Source: Paenibacillus ihumii
GTDB lineage: Bacteria > Bacillota > Bacilli > Paenibacillales > Paenibacillaceae
Length of the DNA: 64,000 nucleotides
Assembly (NCBI RefSeq): GCF_001403875.1
Contig: NZ_LN884299.1
Span: forward strand, 3,809,674 to 3,873,673
Reading direction: 5' to 3'
The notes beneath the pieces were generated by a model. It saw nothing but the letters and a program-made list of their open reading frames with translations. It made no database searches and was not told the origin of the DNA. Of the stretch, positions 1 through 7,882 are shown piece after piece; position 1 is the stretch's first letter; every line of letters begins with the position of its first letter. The position numbers and the translations under genes are program-made.

Positions 1-138
1 ATACTGCTTCTCCATTTCTTGAATGAAGGCATCGTCTGCCTTCGCCGCCTGCACATTCCCGGCAGGAACGCCGAACAACCCTGCTAGCATCGCAAGGACG
101 ACGGCCAGTATGTAATAATTATGCTTTACAACCTTCAT
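1..138 (-). CDS. Secreted protein, N-terminal fragment (runs off window)
   Basis: The first 46 codons of a gene that continues beyond the left edge of the window. The start ATG at 138 is preceded by AAAGGAG at a good distance. The residues read as a signal peptide: a short basic N-terminus (MKVVKHNYY), a hydrophobic core rich in L, V and A, and a likely signal peptidase I site near VQAAKA. The visible mature part (ADDAFIQEMEKQY) is too short to identify a family. It is probably an exported enzyme or surface protein. I am confident that it is an exported protein but have no view on its function. Confidence 0.7.
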   Translation of the reverse strand, partial: MKVVKHNYYILAVVLAMLAGLFGVPAGNVQAAKADDAFIQEMEKQY

Positions 139-463
139 GTCCACTACTCCTTTGTTGAATATCTTCAATTAAAAAGGATTCGCCATACCAAGCCTGAAAA
201 CCTCTATACTTGTCGAAATCAGAACTTTAAGACTGCAAGCCCCTGTTCATCCTACATATGACTAAGGAAGATATCCCTATAACACCCCCATGGTTATAGG
301 TCCTTTAATTACTATAGTCACAGATGATAGAGCTTGTCCGCCTGGGTCAGCAGAAGGATTCTCTTCAAAGCCTTCTCCCTAACCGGAGGAAGCCAGCTTG
401 CCCACAAAAAAGAGCATCAGGAATTAATTTCCTGATGCTCTTTTACAGCATTTGCGCTATGCC
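139..463. other. Intergenic region, 325 bp, gene-free
   Basis: It holds the promoter and RBS side of the secreted-protein fragment and the transcription terminator of the MATE gene at 405-444. A short inverted repeat (ATAAC...GTTAT) lies near 279-297. The longer reading frames here run into the MATE gene on the opposite strand and have no credible start, so I call no gene. Confidence 0.6.
405..444 (-). terminator. Intrinsic terminator, MATE gene
   Basis: A near-perfect inverted repeat (GAGCATCAGGAA / TTCCTGATGCTC) with a TTAA-type loop, flanked by A-runs on one side and T-runs on the other, so it could stop transcription in either direction. It lies about 20 bp past the MATE stop codon. Confidence 0.85.
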
Positions 464-1867
464 TTATATCAATTTGTGCGCGTACCATTTCTCCCCTTTG
501 AACCTCCAGGCGAAGACCAGGCCGCGAATGCCCCATTCTGCCACCATCGCAACCCACACGCCCAGAATGCCGAAGCCGAGTGTGATGCCCAGAATATATC
601 CCAGGATGACACGGAACAGCCACATCGACAGCAGGGACGAGACCGAGGTGAAATTAGAGTCCCCTGCAGCACGGAGAGCAGCCGGGAGAACGAAGCTGAG
701 CGACCATAGAAACGGCTGGGCGATCGCGATTAGCAGAATCAGCCCAAAGATGGTCGGGATGATTTCGGCGGGCGGCGAGAACATCCGCACAATCAGCGGG
801 AACAATGGCAACAGCACGAGTGAAGCCAATACGAACAACACCGTGGATAATCCCAGGAACGATTTAATGAACTTCCTCGCGTCCTGAATATTTCTTTGGC
901 CGATACACTGGCCAACCACCGTAACAATGGCTATACTCAGGGCCCCGCCTCCAATTTGAAAGACGAGCGATATAGAGCCGCTAATCGCATTCGCGGTCAT
1001 CGCCAATGTCCCCAATTGTACGATAAAGGTCTGCGTCAGGAGCTTGCCCCCGTTGAAAAACATCTGTTCCGCCGCAAACGGAAGGCCGATAAACATGATC
1101 TTCTTCTGGATCGAGAAGTCCAGCTTCAGCGTATTTTTTAATTGCACGCGCAGAGTCTGGTTGTACTTCAACAGGTAAACCAACGAGCTAACCATGCCCA
1201 GAATCCGGGCTAGAAGCATAGAAATAATGAGGCCGATCACGCCTAAATCCAGTACCGTAATTAACAGTACGTTCAAGCCCAAGAAAGTAATATTCATGAT
1301 CAAAGATAGATTCAAGCTGGCCTTCGTCTCCGCCACGCCTCTAAGCACCCCGTTGACCGCTTGGAATATCGCGATGAACGGATAGGAAATGCAGCTCCCG
1401 ATCAAATACAGCCGGGCACTCTGGAACACGTCGGCCTCTGCCTTGCCGAACAGAAGATTCAATGTAGGCGTATGAAAGACGATAACCAGAGCGCTGATCA
1501 ACACGGAAATAACTGCAACCGCGGACAAGGCCTGAGTGGCCGCTTTGGACACCATCTGCTGGTTCCCGCTGCCCTTATACTGCGCGACGATGACCGTGCC
1601 GCCTGTAGCGACGGCCACGAATACGTTAATCAAGAAAATGTTGAGCGAATCCACCATACTCACGGCACTTACGGCGGCTACCCCCGATGAACTAATCATA
1701 GCCGTATTCAGCAGACTCATCAAAACAATAAAGCCCTGGTCTACAAAAATAGGAATAATAATCGCGATGATTTGCTTATAATCCATCGATGTTCCGGTAA
1801 AAAAACGATTCAACACGGAAACGACTCCGTGTTGTATTCTCGGCTTCATACTATTCACTTGTGTCAT
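464..1867 (-). CDS. MATE family multidrug/cation exporter
   Basis: An inner-membrane exporter of the MATE superfamily (12 membrane segments, Na+ or H+ driven drug or metabolite efflux). About 467 residues is the usual family length. The protein is hydrophobic throughout, with the two-lobed MATE pattern: an N-lobe segment IIPIFVDQGFIVLMSLLNTA, a middle segment GLPFAAEQMFFNGGKLLTQT that repeats the pattern at the start of the second lobe, and a G- and A-rich lipid-facing C-terminus. The start at 1867 (MTQVNSMKPRIQ) is one codon inside a GTG alternative; the Shine-Dalgarno AAAGAAG sits very close, so the start is uncertain by a few codons. It is monocistronic, with its own terminator. The substrate cannot be predicted. 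Confidence 0.9.
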   Translation of the reverse strand: MTQVNSMKPRIQHGVVSVLNRFFTGTSMDYKQIIAIIIPIFVDQGFIVLMSLLNTAMISSSGVAAVSAVSMVDSLNIFLINVFVAVATGGTVIVAQYKGSGNQQMVSKAATQALSAVAVISVLISALVIVFHTPTLNLLFGKAEADVFQSARLYLIGSCISYPFIAIFQAVNGVLRGVAETKASLNLSLIMNITFLGLNVLLITVLDLGVIGLIISMLLARILGMVSSLVYLLKYNQTLRVQLKNTLKLDFSIQKKIMFIGLPFAAEQMFFNGGKLLTQTFIVQLGTLAMTANAISGSISLVFQIGGGALSIAIVTVVGQCIGQRNIQDARKFIKSFLGLSTVLFVLASLVLLPLFPLIVRMFSPPAEIIPTIFGLILLIAIAQPFLWSLSFVLPAALRAAGDSNFTSVSSLLSMWLFRVILGYILGITLGFGILGVWVAMVAEWGIRGLVFAWRFKGEKWYAHKLI

Positions 1868-2017
1868 CACTTCTTTGGCTTTGATTGTGCAGTTTCTCCG
1901 ACGAAAATGGCACTGCTTCTATCATTATAGCACTCTTTCTCCGTGAAGAGATTGAAAGATCCGCAACAAAGACAGGATTTCCAACATATCCAGACAGACT
2001 GCCTAGCGACTGACAAT

Positions 2018-2281
2018 GGCACTACACAACGGAGTACCTCATGGCCTACACGATCGAGTACCTCCAGGCGCTACTCGAAGGAGTGCCCTCTGGCACTACA
2101 CGACAGAGTGCCGTTAGCACTACACAACGGAGTGCCTTTATGGCCTACACGACGGGTACCTGCAGGCGCTACACGACGGAGTGCCCGCTGGCACTACATA
2201 ACGGAGTGCCCGTTAGCACTACACAGCGGAGTGCCCGCTGGCGCTACTCGACGGAGTATCAGCTGGCACTACAAGCAGTGC
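2018..2281. repeat. Array of ~11 degenerate ~25-bp palindromic repeats
   Basis: Head-to-tail units of 23-26 bp with consensus GGCACTACACRACGGAGTGCC plus a 4-5 bp linker (CGCT, CTCT, GTTA, CTCAT). Each unit is itself a small inverted repeat (GGCACT / AGTGCC), so the array could form a chain of about 11 hairpins. The last unit overlaps the 3' end of the ribosomal protection gene and supplies its stop codon. No conserved protein is encoded on either strand. Confidence 0.85.
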
Positions 2282-4224
2282 ATTTGGCCTTCAGCCTCGC
2301 CCCAAGGAACGGTATAGCCCTGCCCCTTGGCGCAAAATATAGACGACGAAGTGTACTCCGGATCTGCGTCCTTGTTATAGCCGATCCGCTCAATGACCTC
2401 CTGCTCATTATGGCATCGGTCATAGCCGGCGAACGCAAGGCTCAGCGTGCCCCTTCCTTGCGTGAAGGAAGCCAGCTCGCTGCCGTAATCCATAAAGGTA
2501 GCTACCGGTACAGTTCCCGTCAGAATCGCTTTGTCCCCTTCCGTGCGGGGAGCGTCACAGGTGCCGTGGGCCTGCTGCACGTCCGAGATCACGCGGCCAA
2601 GCTGATCCAGCTCCACCTTGATTTTGAATTGATAGTACGGCTCCAGCAGCAGATTCTTCGCTTTCTCCAGTCCTTGCCTTAACGCGCGATAGGTCGCTTC
2701 CCTGAAGTCTCCGCCGGACGTATGCTTATTATGGGCCCTCCCGGTGAGCAGGGTTACGACTACATCCGTAAGCGGCGAGCCCGTTAACAAGCCGTGATGC
2801 TCCCGTTCATATAGATGATGGCGTACAAGGTTCTGGTTTCCGACGGACAGATCATCGGCATGGCAGGCATTCTCGAAGCGGATGCCGCTGTTTCGCTCAG
2901 CCGGCTGCAAACGAAGATGCACCTCAGCATAATGCTTCAACGGTTCAAAGTGGCCGTAGCCGACTGTTTCTGTCCCGATGGTCTCCTTATACAAAATTTC
3001 CGGCTTATCAAAGGAGACGTTTATATCGAACCTCTCTTTGACGAGCTGTTCGAGCACCTCCAGCTGAATCCTTCCCATGACGTGAATATGGATCTCCTGC
3101 AGACTCTCCTCCCAGATCACATTCAAGGAGGGATCCTCGGCATTTAATATTTTGAAATATTGCAATGCCTCCTTCTTGTTCACGGCCGGCTCCAGGATCA
3201 CCTTCGACTTCAGGGTCGGCACCATTTCGTACACGGCACCTTCCGTTAACTCCCCAAGCCCGTCGCCTACCGCAGCCATGGACAGACCAGTAACAGCAAA
3301 CAGCTCGCCCGCCTCCACCCGTTCCACGGCTTTAAATTCACGGCCATTATACACACGGATCTGGGTTACCTTCTCGCTGATACGGTTCTCCGCAGCGCCG
3401 TAATGGAGAATATCCCGCACCTTTAACGTGCCGCTCAGCGCCTTGACAAAGGTAATTCTCGTCCCCTGCTCGTCATGGCGAATCCGATAGACGCGGCCGG
3501 CAAACGGCCCTTCGCTGGAATAATCGGTCACCGTCAGTTGATCCAGCTTCTGCAGGAAGCTCTCGATCCCGGTTCCTTGCAGCGCCGAGCCACAGGCATA
3601 GGGGAAGATTGTATTGTCCCGAATCAGGCGCTGCATTGCGGCAAGCCAGGCTTCCCTGTCGTAGCCGGCGTCCATATACTGCTCCAGAAGAGCTTCGTCT
3701 CGCTCAGCCAGAAACTCTGCCAGCTCCTCATTCATTTCGCCATCTTCGGCCAAGGCCTCCGTAATATCGCATACATCCACCGCAAATGTGCTTCGAATGT
3801 CCCGCACCACCTGTTGGACATCAGCCCCTACCCGGTCAATTTTATTGATAAAAAAGAAACAAGGAACACCGTGCTTGCGCAGAAGCTCCCATACGATCTC
3901 CGTCTGTCCTTCGATTCCCTCGACGGCGCTGATAATAATCACCGCATAATCCATCGCCTGAATGCCCCGCTCCATTTCGGGAGAGAAGTCGGCATGTCCC
4001 GGCGTATCGATGAGGTAATAATGAGATCCGCGGTAGCTGAACATCCCTTGATCCGTGAACACCGTGATCCCGCGCTGGCGCTCAATCTGATGGCTGTCCA
4101 GGAAAGCATCCTTATGATCAACGCGCCCCCGCTGCTTAATGCTTTTAGTATAGTAAAGAAGCTGTTCCGAGAAGGTCGTTTTCCCGGCGTCGACATGCGC
4201 CAATATCCCAATTGTCTTGTTCAT
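2269..4224 (-). CDS. Tet(M)/Tet(O)-like ribosomal protection GTPase
   Basis: An EF-G-like translational GTPase of the tetracycline ribosomal-protection group (Tet(M) is about 640 residues; this has 651). Visible GTPase motifs: G1 AHVDAGKT at residues 9-16, G2 RGIT at 51-54, G3 DTPGHADF at 73-80, G4 NKID at 127-130. Elongation-factor domains II-V follow. The family binds the 70S ribosome and ejects tetracycline using GTP. Chromosomal Firmicute homologues of this branch are not all proven resistance genes, so resistance is inferred. The start follows GGAGAGTGG. The last residues (MHCL, stop) lie inside the hairpin-repeat array, so the natural C-terminus may have been altered by repeat insertion. 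Confidence 0.85.
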   Translation of the reverse strand: MNKTIGILAHVDAGKTTFSEQLLYYTKSIKQRGRVDHKDAFLDSHQIERQRGITVFTDQGMFSYRGSHYYLIDTPGHADFSPEMERGIQAMDYAVIIISAVEGIEGQTEIVWELLRKHGVPCFFFINKIDRVGADVQQVVRDIRSTFAVDVCDITEALAEDGEMNEELAEFLAERDEALLEQYMDAGYDREAWLAAMQRLIRDNTIFPYACGSALQGTGIESFLQKLDQLTVTDYSSEGPFAGRVYRIRHDEQGTRITFVKALSGTLKVRDILHYGAAENRISEKVTQIRVYNGREFKAVERVEAGELFAVTGLSMAAVGDGLGELTEGAVYEMVPTLKSKVILEPAVNKKEALQYFKILNAEDPSLNVIWEESLQEIHIHVMGRIQLEVLEQLVKERFDINVSFDKPEILYKETIGTETVGYGHFEPLKHYAEVHLRLQPAERNSGIRFENACHADDLSVGNQNLVRHHLYEREHHGLLTGSPLTDVVVTLLTGRAHNKHTSGGDFREATYRALRQGLEKAKNLLLEPYYQFKIKVELDQLGRVISDVQQAHGTCDAPRTEGDKAILTGTVPVATFMDYGSELASFTQGRGTLSLAFAGYDRCHNEQEVIERIGYNKDADPEYTSSSIFCAKGQGYTVPWGEAEGQMHCL

Positions 4225-4285
4225 TCGTTATCCACTCTCCGGGATTCATTCTACAATTTTATGCCTATCATTATAACAATTTTCA

Positions 4286-4821
4286 TCAACAAAAAGAGCT
4301 ATGCCGGATATAAAAATTCCCACATGCGATGATGCTGACCTTGCCATTCACGCTATCCTGGTTCCAGCCTAAATAGGCGGTAGAGCCTGTCCCGAAGCCG
4401 CTGTCCATCTTAACATCAACCACTTCAAAAAGAGCAGGATCAAATTCCAGCAAGGCTTGCACAGCATACAGGTCGGTGACATCTTCAGCCTGTAAAGTCA
4501 CATCAAACGTGCCCCTGCGGCTGCATCGCCTGAAGCCCTCAATTGTAAGCCGCCTGGCGATTGTCCTTCAAAGGTGACGTGATCATAATATCCGATCATC
4601 ATATTCCATGCTGATGGATACAAGGAAATGCGGGCTAATGCAGCTTGTTCTGGAGCAGCACCAGCAGCAAAAATATCAATCCATTCCTTTTGCGGCATGC
4701 CTTTAATAACCATGCCCGCTACTGTACTGATCTGGGCGCCGGACTTGTCAGTTCTACGGACTTGGCTCCAAGTACACCATGTGATATGGTTATTGGAAAT
4801 ATTTTGGGGGGAGGAAAGCAT
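4286..4821 (-). pseudogene. Cohesin-type surface/CAZyme protein remnant
   Basis: Two reading frames overlap at about 4498-4501. Joined by one frameshift, they read through from a beta-rich segment (ARISLYPSAWNMMIGYYDHV) into a cohesin-like module: DVTLQAEDVTDLYAVQALLE, then FDPALFEVVDV and GKVSIIACG. The upstream frame runs into a stop (GARLM), while the second frame restores GTFDVTLQAEDV. The cohesin fold is cut off after about 65 of its usual ~140 residues, and no signal peptide or start is present at the 5' side, where the sequence abuts the RBS of the acetyltransferase. I read this as a decayed internal fragment of a large secreted polysaccharide-degrading or surface protein. The cohesin assignment rests on sequence pattern only. 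Confidence 0.6.
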
Positions 4822-5407
4822 ATGGGCATTAATAAATTGAATCCACTCCTGTTCAACATCCCTGAAAGTTTTGAGAGTAACCGGCTACTGATCCGCGCTC
4901 CGTTATGGGGGGGATGGAGCAGCGGTGAACGAGGCGGTTGCTGAAAGCATCGAACAATTGCGTCCTTGGATGCCTTGGGCCCGAAATATGCCTGCGCTCG
5001 AGGAGTCAGAGACAGATATCCGTCATGCCCGCCTGAGTTTTTTGGAGCGAAAGGATCTTCGATTGCTTCTAACGCTCAAAGAAACAGGCCAACTCGTTGG
5101 CTGCAGCGGCCTTCACCGGATTAACTGGGAGGCCCGAAAATTCGAAATCGGGTATTGGGTTCGCACTTCCTTCAGCAAGCAAGGCTTGATCACCGAGGCT
5201 GTGGATGCTATAACAAATTACGCCATCGAAGAGCTGCAGGCCAATCGTATTGAAATCCGCTGCGACGAACGCAATACCCCAAGCGCCAATGTGGCTAAGC
5301 GGCTGGGCTTTACCCTGGAAGGACTGCTGCGGAACGATTCATGCGGTACGGATGGGACATTAAGAAGCACGATGGTCTTCTCCAAAGTTCGGGGTGCAGA
5401 GTTTTAG
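4822..5407 (+). pseudogene. GNAT acetyltransferase (RimJ/RimL type), frameshifted in a G7 tract
   Basis: A ribosomal-protein-serine/alanine N-acetyltransferase-like gene. The start ATG at 4822 has GGGGGAGG upstream and encodes MGINKLNPLLFNIPESFESN and then RLLIRAPLW. At the seven-G run 4907-4913 the frame shifts; with six G the protein would continue WGDGAAVNEAVAESIEQLRP into the long downstream frame. The C-terminal part has GNAT features: GCSGLHRINWEARKFEIGYW, an acetyl-CoA loop-like region near SFSKQGLITEAV and the ANRIEIRCDERNTPSANVAK segment. The restored length, about 194 residues, suits the family. Either the gene is inactive, the G-run is a sequencing error, or it is phase-variable. 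A downstream GTG at 4950 is unlikely to give a working protein. Confidence 0.8.
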
Positions 5408-5509
5408 AAGGCTGCCTTAATTCTACATGAAGCTGGTGCGTCAGAAATCACCCTTGGTGGTCGGACCCCAACATCGGCGAAAGCCAGCAGTTTTGTCTGT
5501 ATAACGCCA

Positions 5510-5560
5510 AAAAGGAGCGCCCCAAGTCAGTTGCAGTGACTTTTGGGACAGCTCCTTCTC
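5510..5560 (-). terminator. Terminator of the rtcB transcript
   Basis: A long inverted repeat: AAGGAGC...GCTCCTT outer arms with CCCAAGTCA / TGACTTTTGGG inner arms, followed on the minus strand by a T-run. The arm GCTGTCCCAAAAGTCA resembles the terminal repeat of IS1182-type elements, also seen at 10125-10140. Confidence 0.75.
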
Positions 5561-5595
5561 TATAAAGGTGCAGCTTCGCTCTACTCCTTTGTCCA

Positions 5596-6822
5596 TTAGT
5601 CTTTGTACGGGTCGAACTCGTCCGCCCCGGCCATGCAGACGCCAATAGGCTTAAGCACATGCAGCACCTCAAGCGTCTCGCTGTGCGCATCCAGAACCTC
5701 CTGCAGCCTGCGGTAAACGAACGGACTCTCGTCCGTTCCAGCGCCGCGCAGCTCAACGCCGAAATCCCGGACCGCATCCAGCATTTGCTTCTGGGTAATC
5801 TGTCCGCCGCTGCGGGTTCGGGTCTTCCAGTTCATTCTGCCTGCCGCCTGCGTCCGGCTCATGATGCGCCCTGCTCCATGTACGGTGCTGTAATAAGCAT
5901 CCCGGTTCTCCTCCGTGTCCTTTCCCCGGACGATGACGGAGATATCCCCCATGCTTCCGCCGATAAAGCCCAGCTGATCCGGCGCGGACGGCGTCGCCCC
6001 CTTGCGGACGACAACGACTTCTTTCTCGTTATGAATCTCCTTCCAGGCATAATTATGATGGTTATGCACCTCAAATTCAGCTTCCGCACCGAGAATGGAT
6101 AACACCTCCCGTATCACGTAATCCCGCCCTGCATAGGCATAGCGGCCGGCCAGCTTCATCGCCCGGTAATACATCTCCCCCGCCTCGCTGCTAAGGTCCA
6201 GCAATAGCGGCGGCTGATCCATCGACTCTCCCGGCGCCTTATCCGTAAATCGCCGGCCCGCCGCAAGATTCATGAATCCGCTGGCCGTCTTGTGTCCAAA
6301 GCCGCGGCTCCCGAAATGATTGCCGACCCACAGCCGCCCGGTGGCAGGCTCTTCGAACAGGTCGACGAAATGGTTGCCGCTGCCTACCGTACCGAGTTGA
6401 CTGCGGGCCAGCGCCTTAAGCTTGTCATGCTCCTGCTGGCCGAGGGCCCGGTAAACTGCCCAATCCGGATCGTCGAACAATTCGTGGTCCAGCCTGTCCT
6501 GATTGACCCGCCCCACCCCGAACGATATTCTTCTGGCGATCTCGTCCATGATCTGCCCGAGCCTCTGCCGAATGTCCTTGGCGTACAAGTTAGTGCGCAC
6601 CGCCTTATTTCCGCAGGCGATATCATACCCTACGCCGGAAGGAGATATTTGCCCGTCATATACAACGACGCCGCCGATCGGCTGGCTGTAGCCTTTATGA
6701 TGATCCGCCATCAGCAGAGACTGTACAACTTTCCCCGTCTTTGCGCACATTTTGGCTTGAGCTACCGCCCCTTGATCCGGCTTGCCCCACACGCGTACCC
6801 CATCTATATTTTGATAAGCCAT
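5596..6822 (-). CDS. rtcB: RNA-splicing ligase RtcB family (3'-phosphate/5'-OH RNA ligase)
   Basis: RtcB joins RNA 3'-phosphate (or 2',3'-cyclic phosphate) ends to 5'-OH ends, using GTP and Mn2+, in RNA repair. The protein has 408 residues. Metal- and GMP-binding motifs are all present: DGQISPSGVGYDIACGNKAV (55-74), GTVGSGNHFVDLFE (144-157), HFGSRG (169-174), EVHNHHNYAWKE (251-262), VVRKGATPSAPDQLGFIGGS (271-290), and HGAGR (315-319), whose His is the guanylylated residue in the family. I chose the ATG at 6822 (MAYQNIDGV) because GAGGAGAGAGGAA precedes it; the longer 430-residue version has no RBS. It lies 101 bp downstream of the RlaP-like gene on the same strand, probably co-transcribed, with a terminator at 5510-5560. 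Confidence 0.95.
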   Translation of the reverse strand: MAYQNIDGVRVWGKPDQGAVAQAKMCAKTGKVVQSLLMADHHKGYSQPIGGVVVYDGQISPSGVGYDIACGNKAVRTNLYAKDIRQRLGQIMDEIARRISFGVGRVNQDRLDHELFDDPDWAVYRALGQQEHDKLKALARSQLGTVGSGNHFVDLFEEPATGRLWVGNHFGSRGFGHKTASGFMNLAAGRRFTDKAPGESMDQPPLLLDLSSEAGEMYYRAMKLAGRYAYAGRDYVIREVLSILGAEAEFEVHNHHNYAWKEIHNEKEVVVVRKGATPSAPDQLGFIGGSMGDISVIVRGKDTEENRDAYYSTVHGAGRIMSRTQAAGRMNWKTRTRSGGQITQKQMLDAVRDFGVELRGAGTDESPFVYRRLQEVLDAHSETLEVLHVLKPIGVCMAGADEFDPYKD

Positions 6823-6923
6823 GATGTTCCTCTCTCCTCTACATACTTCCACTATCTTTAATCCTTGAAGCTCTTGCTTCCGTTCCAACTACCGCTAACT
6901 TCGGGCTTGCCTCTCCTGCAGCC

Positions 6924-7706
6924 TTATCCCCATACTTCCCTTAACATGGACCGGAACAGTTCGTCGAGCTGATGGTCCTGTCCGTCCGCTGAGGCGGGCA
7001 TCCCCTTTGCGGCCTGCTTGTAATATTGAAGCTTCTCCTCCAAGAACGCATTGATCGGACGGATTTGCGGCTCAAGGTCCATTTCATCGCCGGCTTTCTT
7101 TCGCGCCAGCAGGCTGTCGACCGCTTCCTTCAGCTCGCTTCCCGCAGGCAATAGCTCATCGGCCAACGCTGTGAATTCGATCGGCGGCATCGTACCGTAT
7201 TTCTCGATCCAAATGCAGGCCAACACCGGCCGAAGCACATAGAAATACTTCTTGATCTTCACCTGCTCCCCTTGCAAATACTCCCGGTAGTTCCCCTCGG
7301 CCATATGCAAGTAATGATACATGCAGGATTTGGGTGAGAAGGTGAGCGGAGACAGGGCGCGGATTTGCTCTGCTGCCGAATAGTCCTCCATATAAACGAT
7401 GGGCGATTGCAGCCACTCCATCAAGGGGGGATTGGATTTGCGGAACAAGTTCAGCGCCTTCTTCAAATCCCAGCCGTTAATATCGAGCAGCTCGCTAATC
7501 GGGCGCTCAATGACATCCCTTTTTGCAAAAATCGATAAATACCATTCTACCGGCCTGACATATATGAATCTTACATCATAATCGCTGTCCTTTGAAGGAA
7601 AGCCCCACGCGCGGCTTCCCGATTCGCAGGCATAAATAATGCGCACCTGCTCCTCCCTCTCCATTTGCCGCAGTTGAGCCAATATTTGCTGCCGCAGCTC
7701 AGTCAT
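6924..7706 (-). CDS. RlaP-like DNA polymerase beta-type nucleotidyltransferase
   Basis: A nucleotidyltransferase of the type named RlaP (RNA repair pathway DNA polymerase beta family; B. subtilis YcgL is a relative). The pol-beta signature is clear at residues 30-46: GSRAWGFPSKDSDYDVR, with G30-S31 and metal-binding D42 and D44. The following FIYVRPVEWYLSIF and the helical C-terminal half are typical of the family. Length is 260 residues from the ATG at 7706 (MTELRQQ), which follows AAGGAGAGAAGC; a TTG six codons upstream lacks an RBS. The family is known to sit beside RtcB ligases. The reaction on RNA ends (addition or priming of nucleotides) is inferred, not shown. It is divergent from the WYL regulators across 176 bp. 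Confidence 0.85.
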   Translation of the reverse strand: MTELRQQILAQLRQMEREEQVRIIYACESGSRAWGFPSKDSDYDVRFIYVRPVEWYLSIFAKRDVIERPISELLDINGWDLKKALNLFRKSNPPLMEWLQSPIVYMEDYSAAEQIRALSPLTFSPKSCMYHYLHMAEGNYREYLQGEQVKIKKYFYVLRPVLACIWIEKYGTMPPIEFTALADELLPAGSELKEAVDSLLARKKAGDEMDLEPQIRPINAFLEEKLQYYKQAAKGMPASADGQDHQLDELFRSMLREVWG

Positions 7707-7882
7707 GTGCTTCTCTCCTTCCAAACGAATACTATATTCTATCTCTGTACATTGTTAGAATGCCTGAATCCAGGGAGCATGAACATGGCGGAAGTATTAC
7801 AACGTAGATTTTCCACCCTTTCTTCCCTTATTCCTGCTACAATGGAATTTGCATATATGGGAAAAAGGGGGAATTCACGGCG

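Noticed and set aside
2018..2281. CRISPR-like repeats or a coding gene in the hairpin array
   Set aside because: Units are contiguous and all repeated; the plus-strand frames are low-complexity and lack an RBS.
2269..4224. Naming a specific tet gene
   Set aside because: The protein differs clearly from Tet(M) in the N-terminal region, so I cannot assign an allele or claim proven resistance.
3475..4332. 285-residue plus-strand frame opposite the Tet-like gene
   Set aside because: Antisense to a gene with all GTPase motifs; no recognisable protein features.
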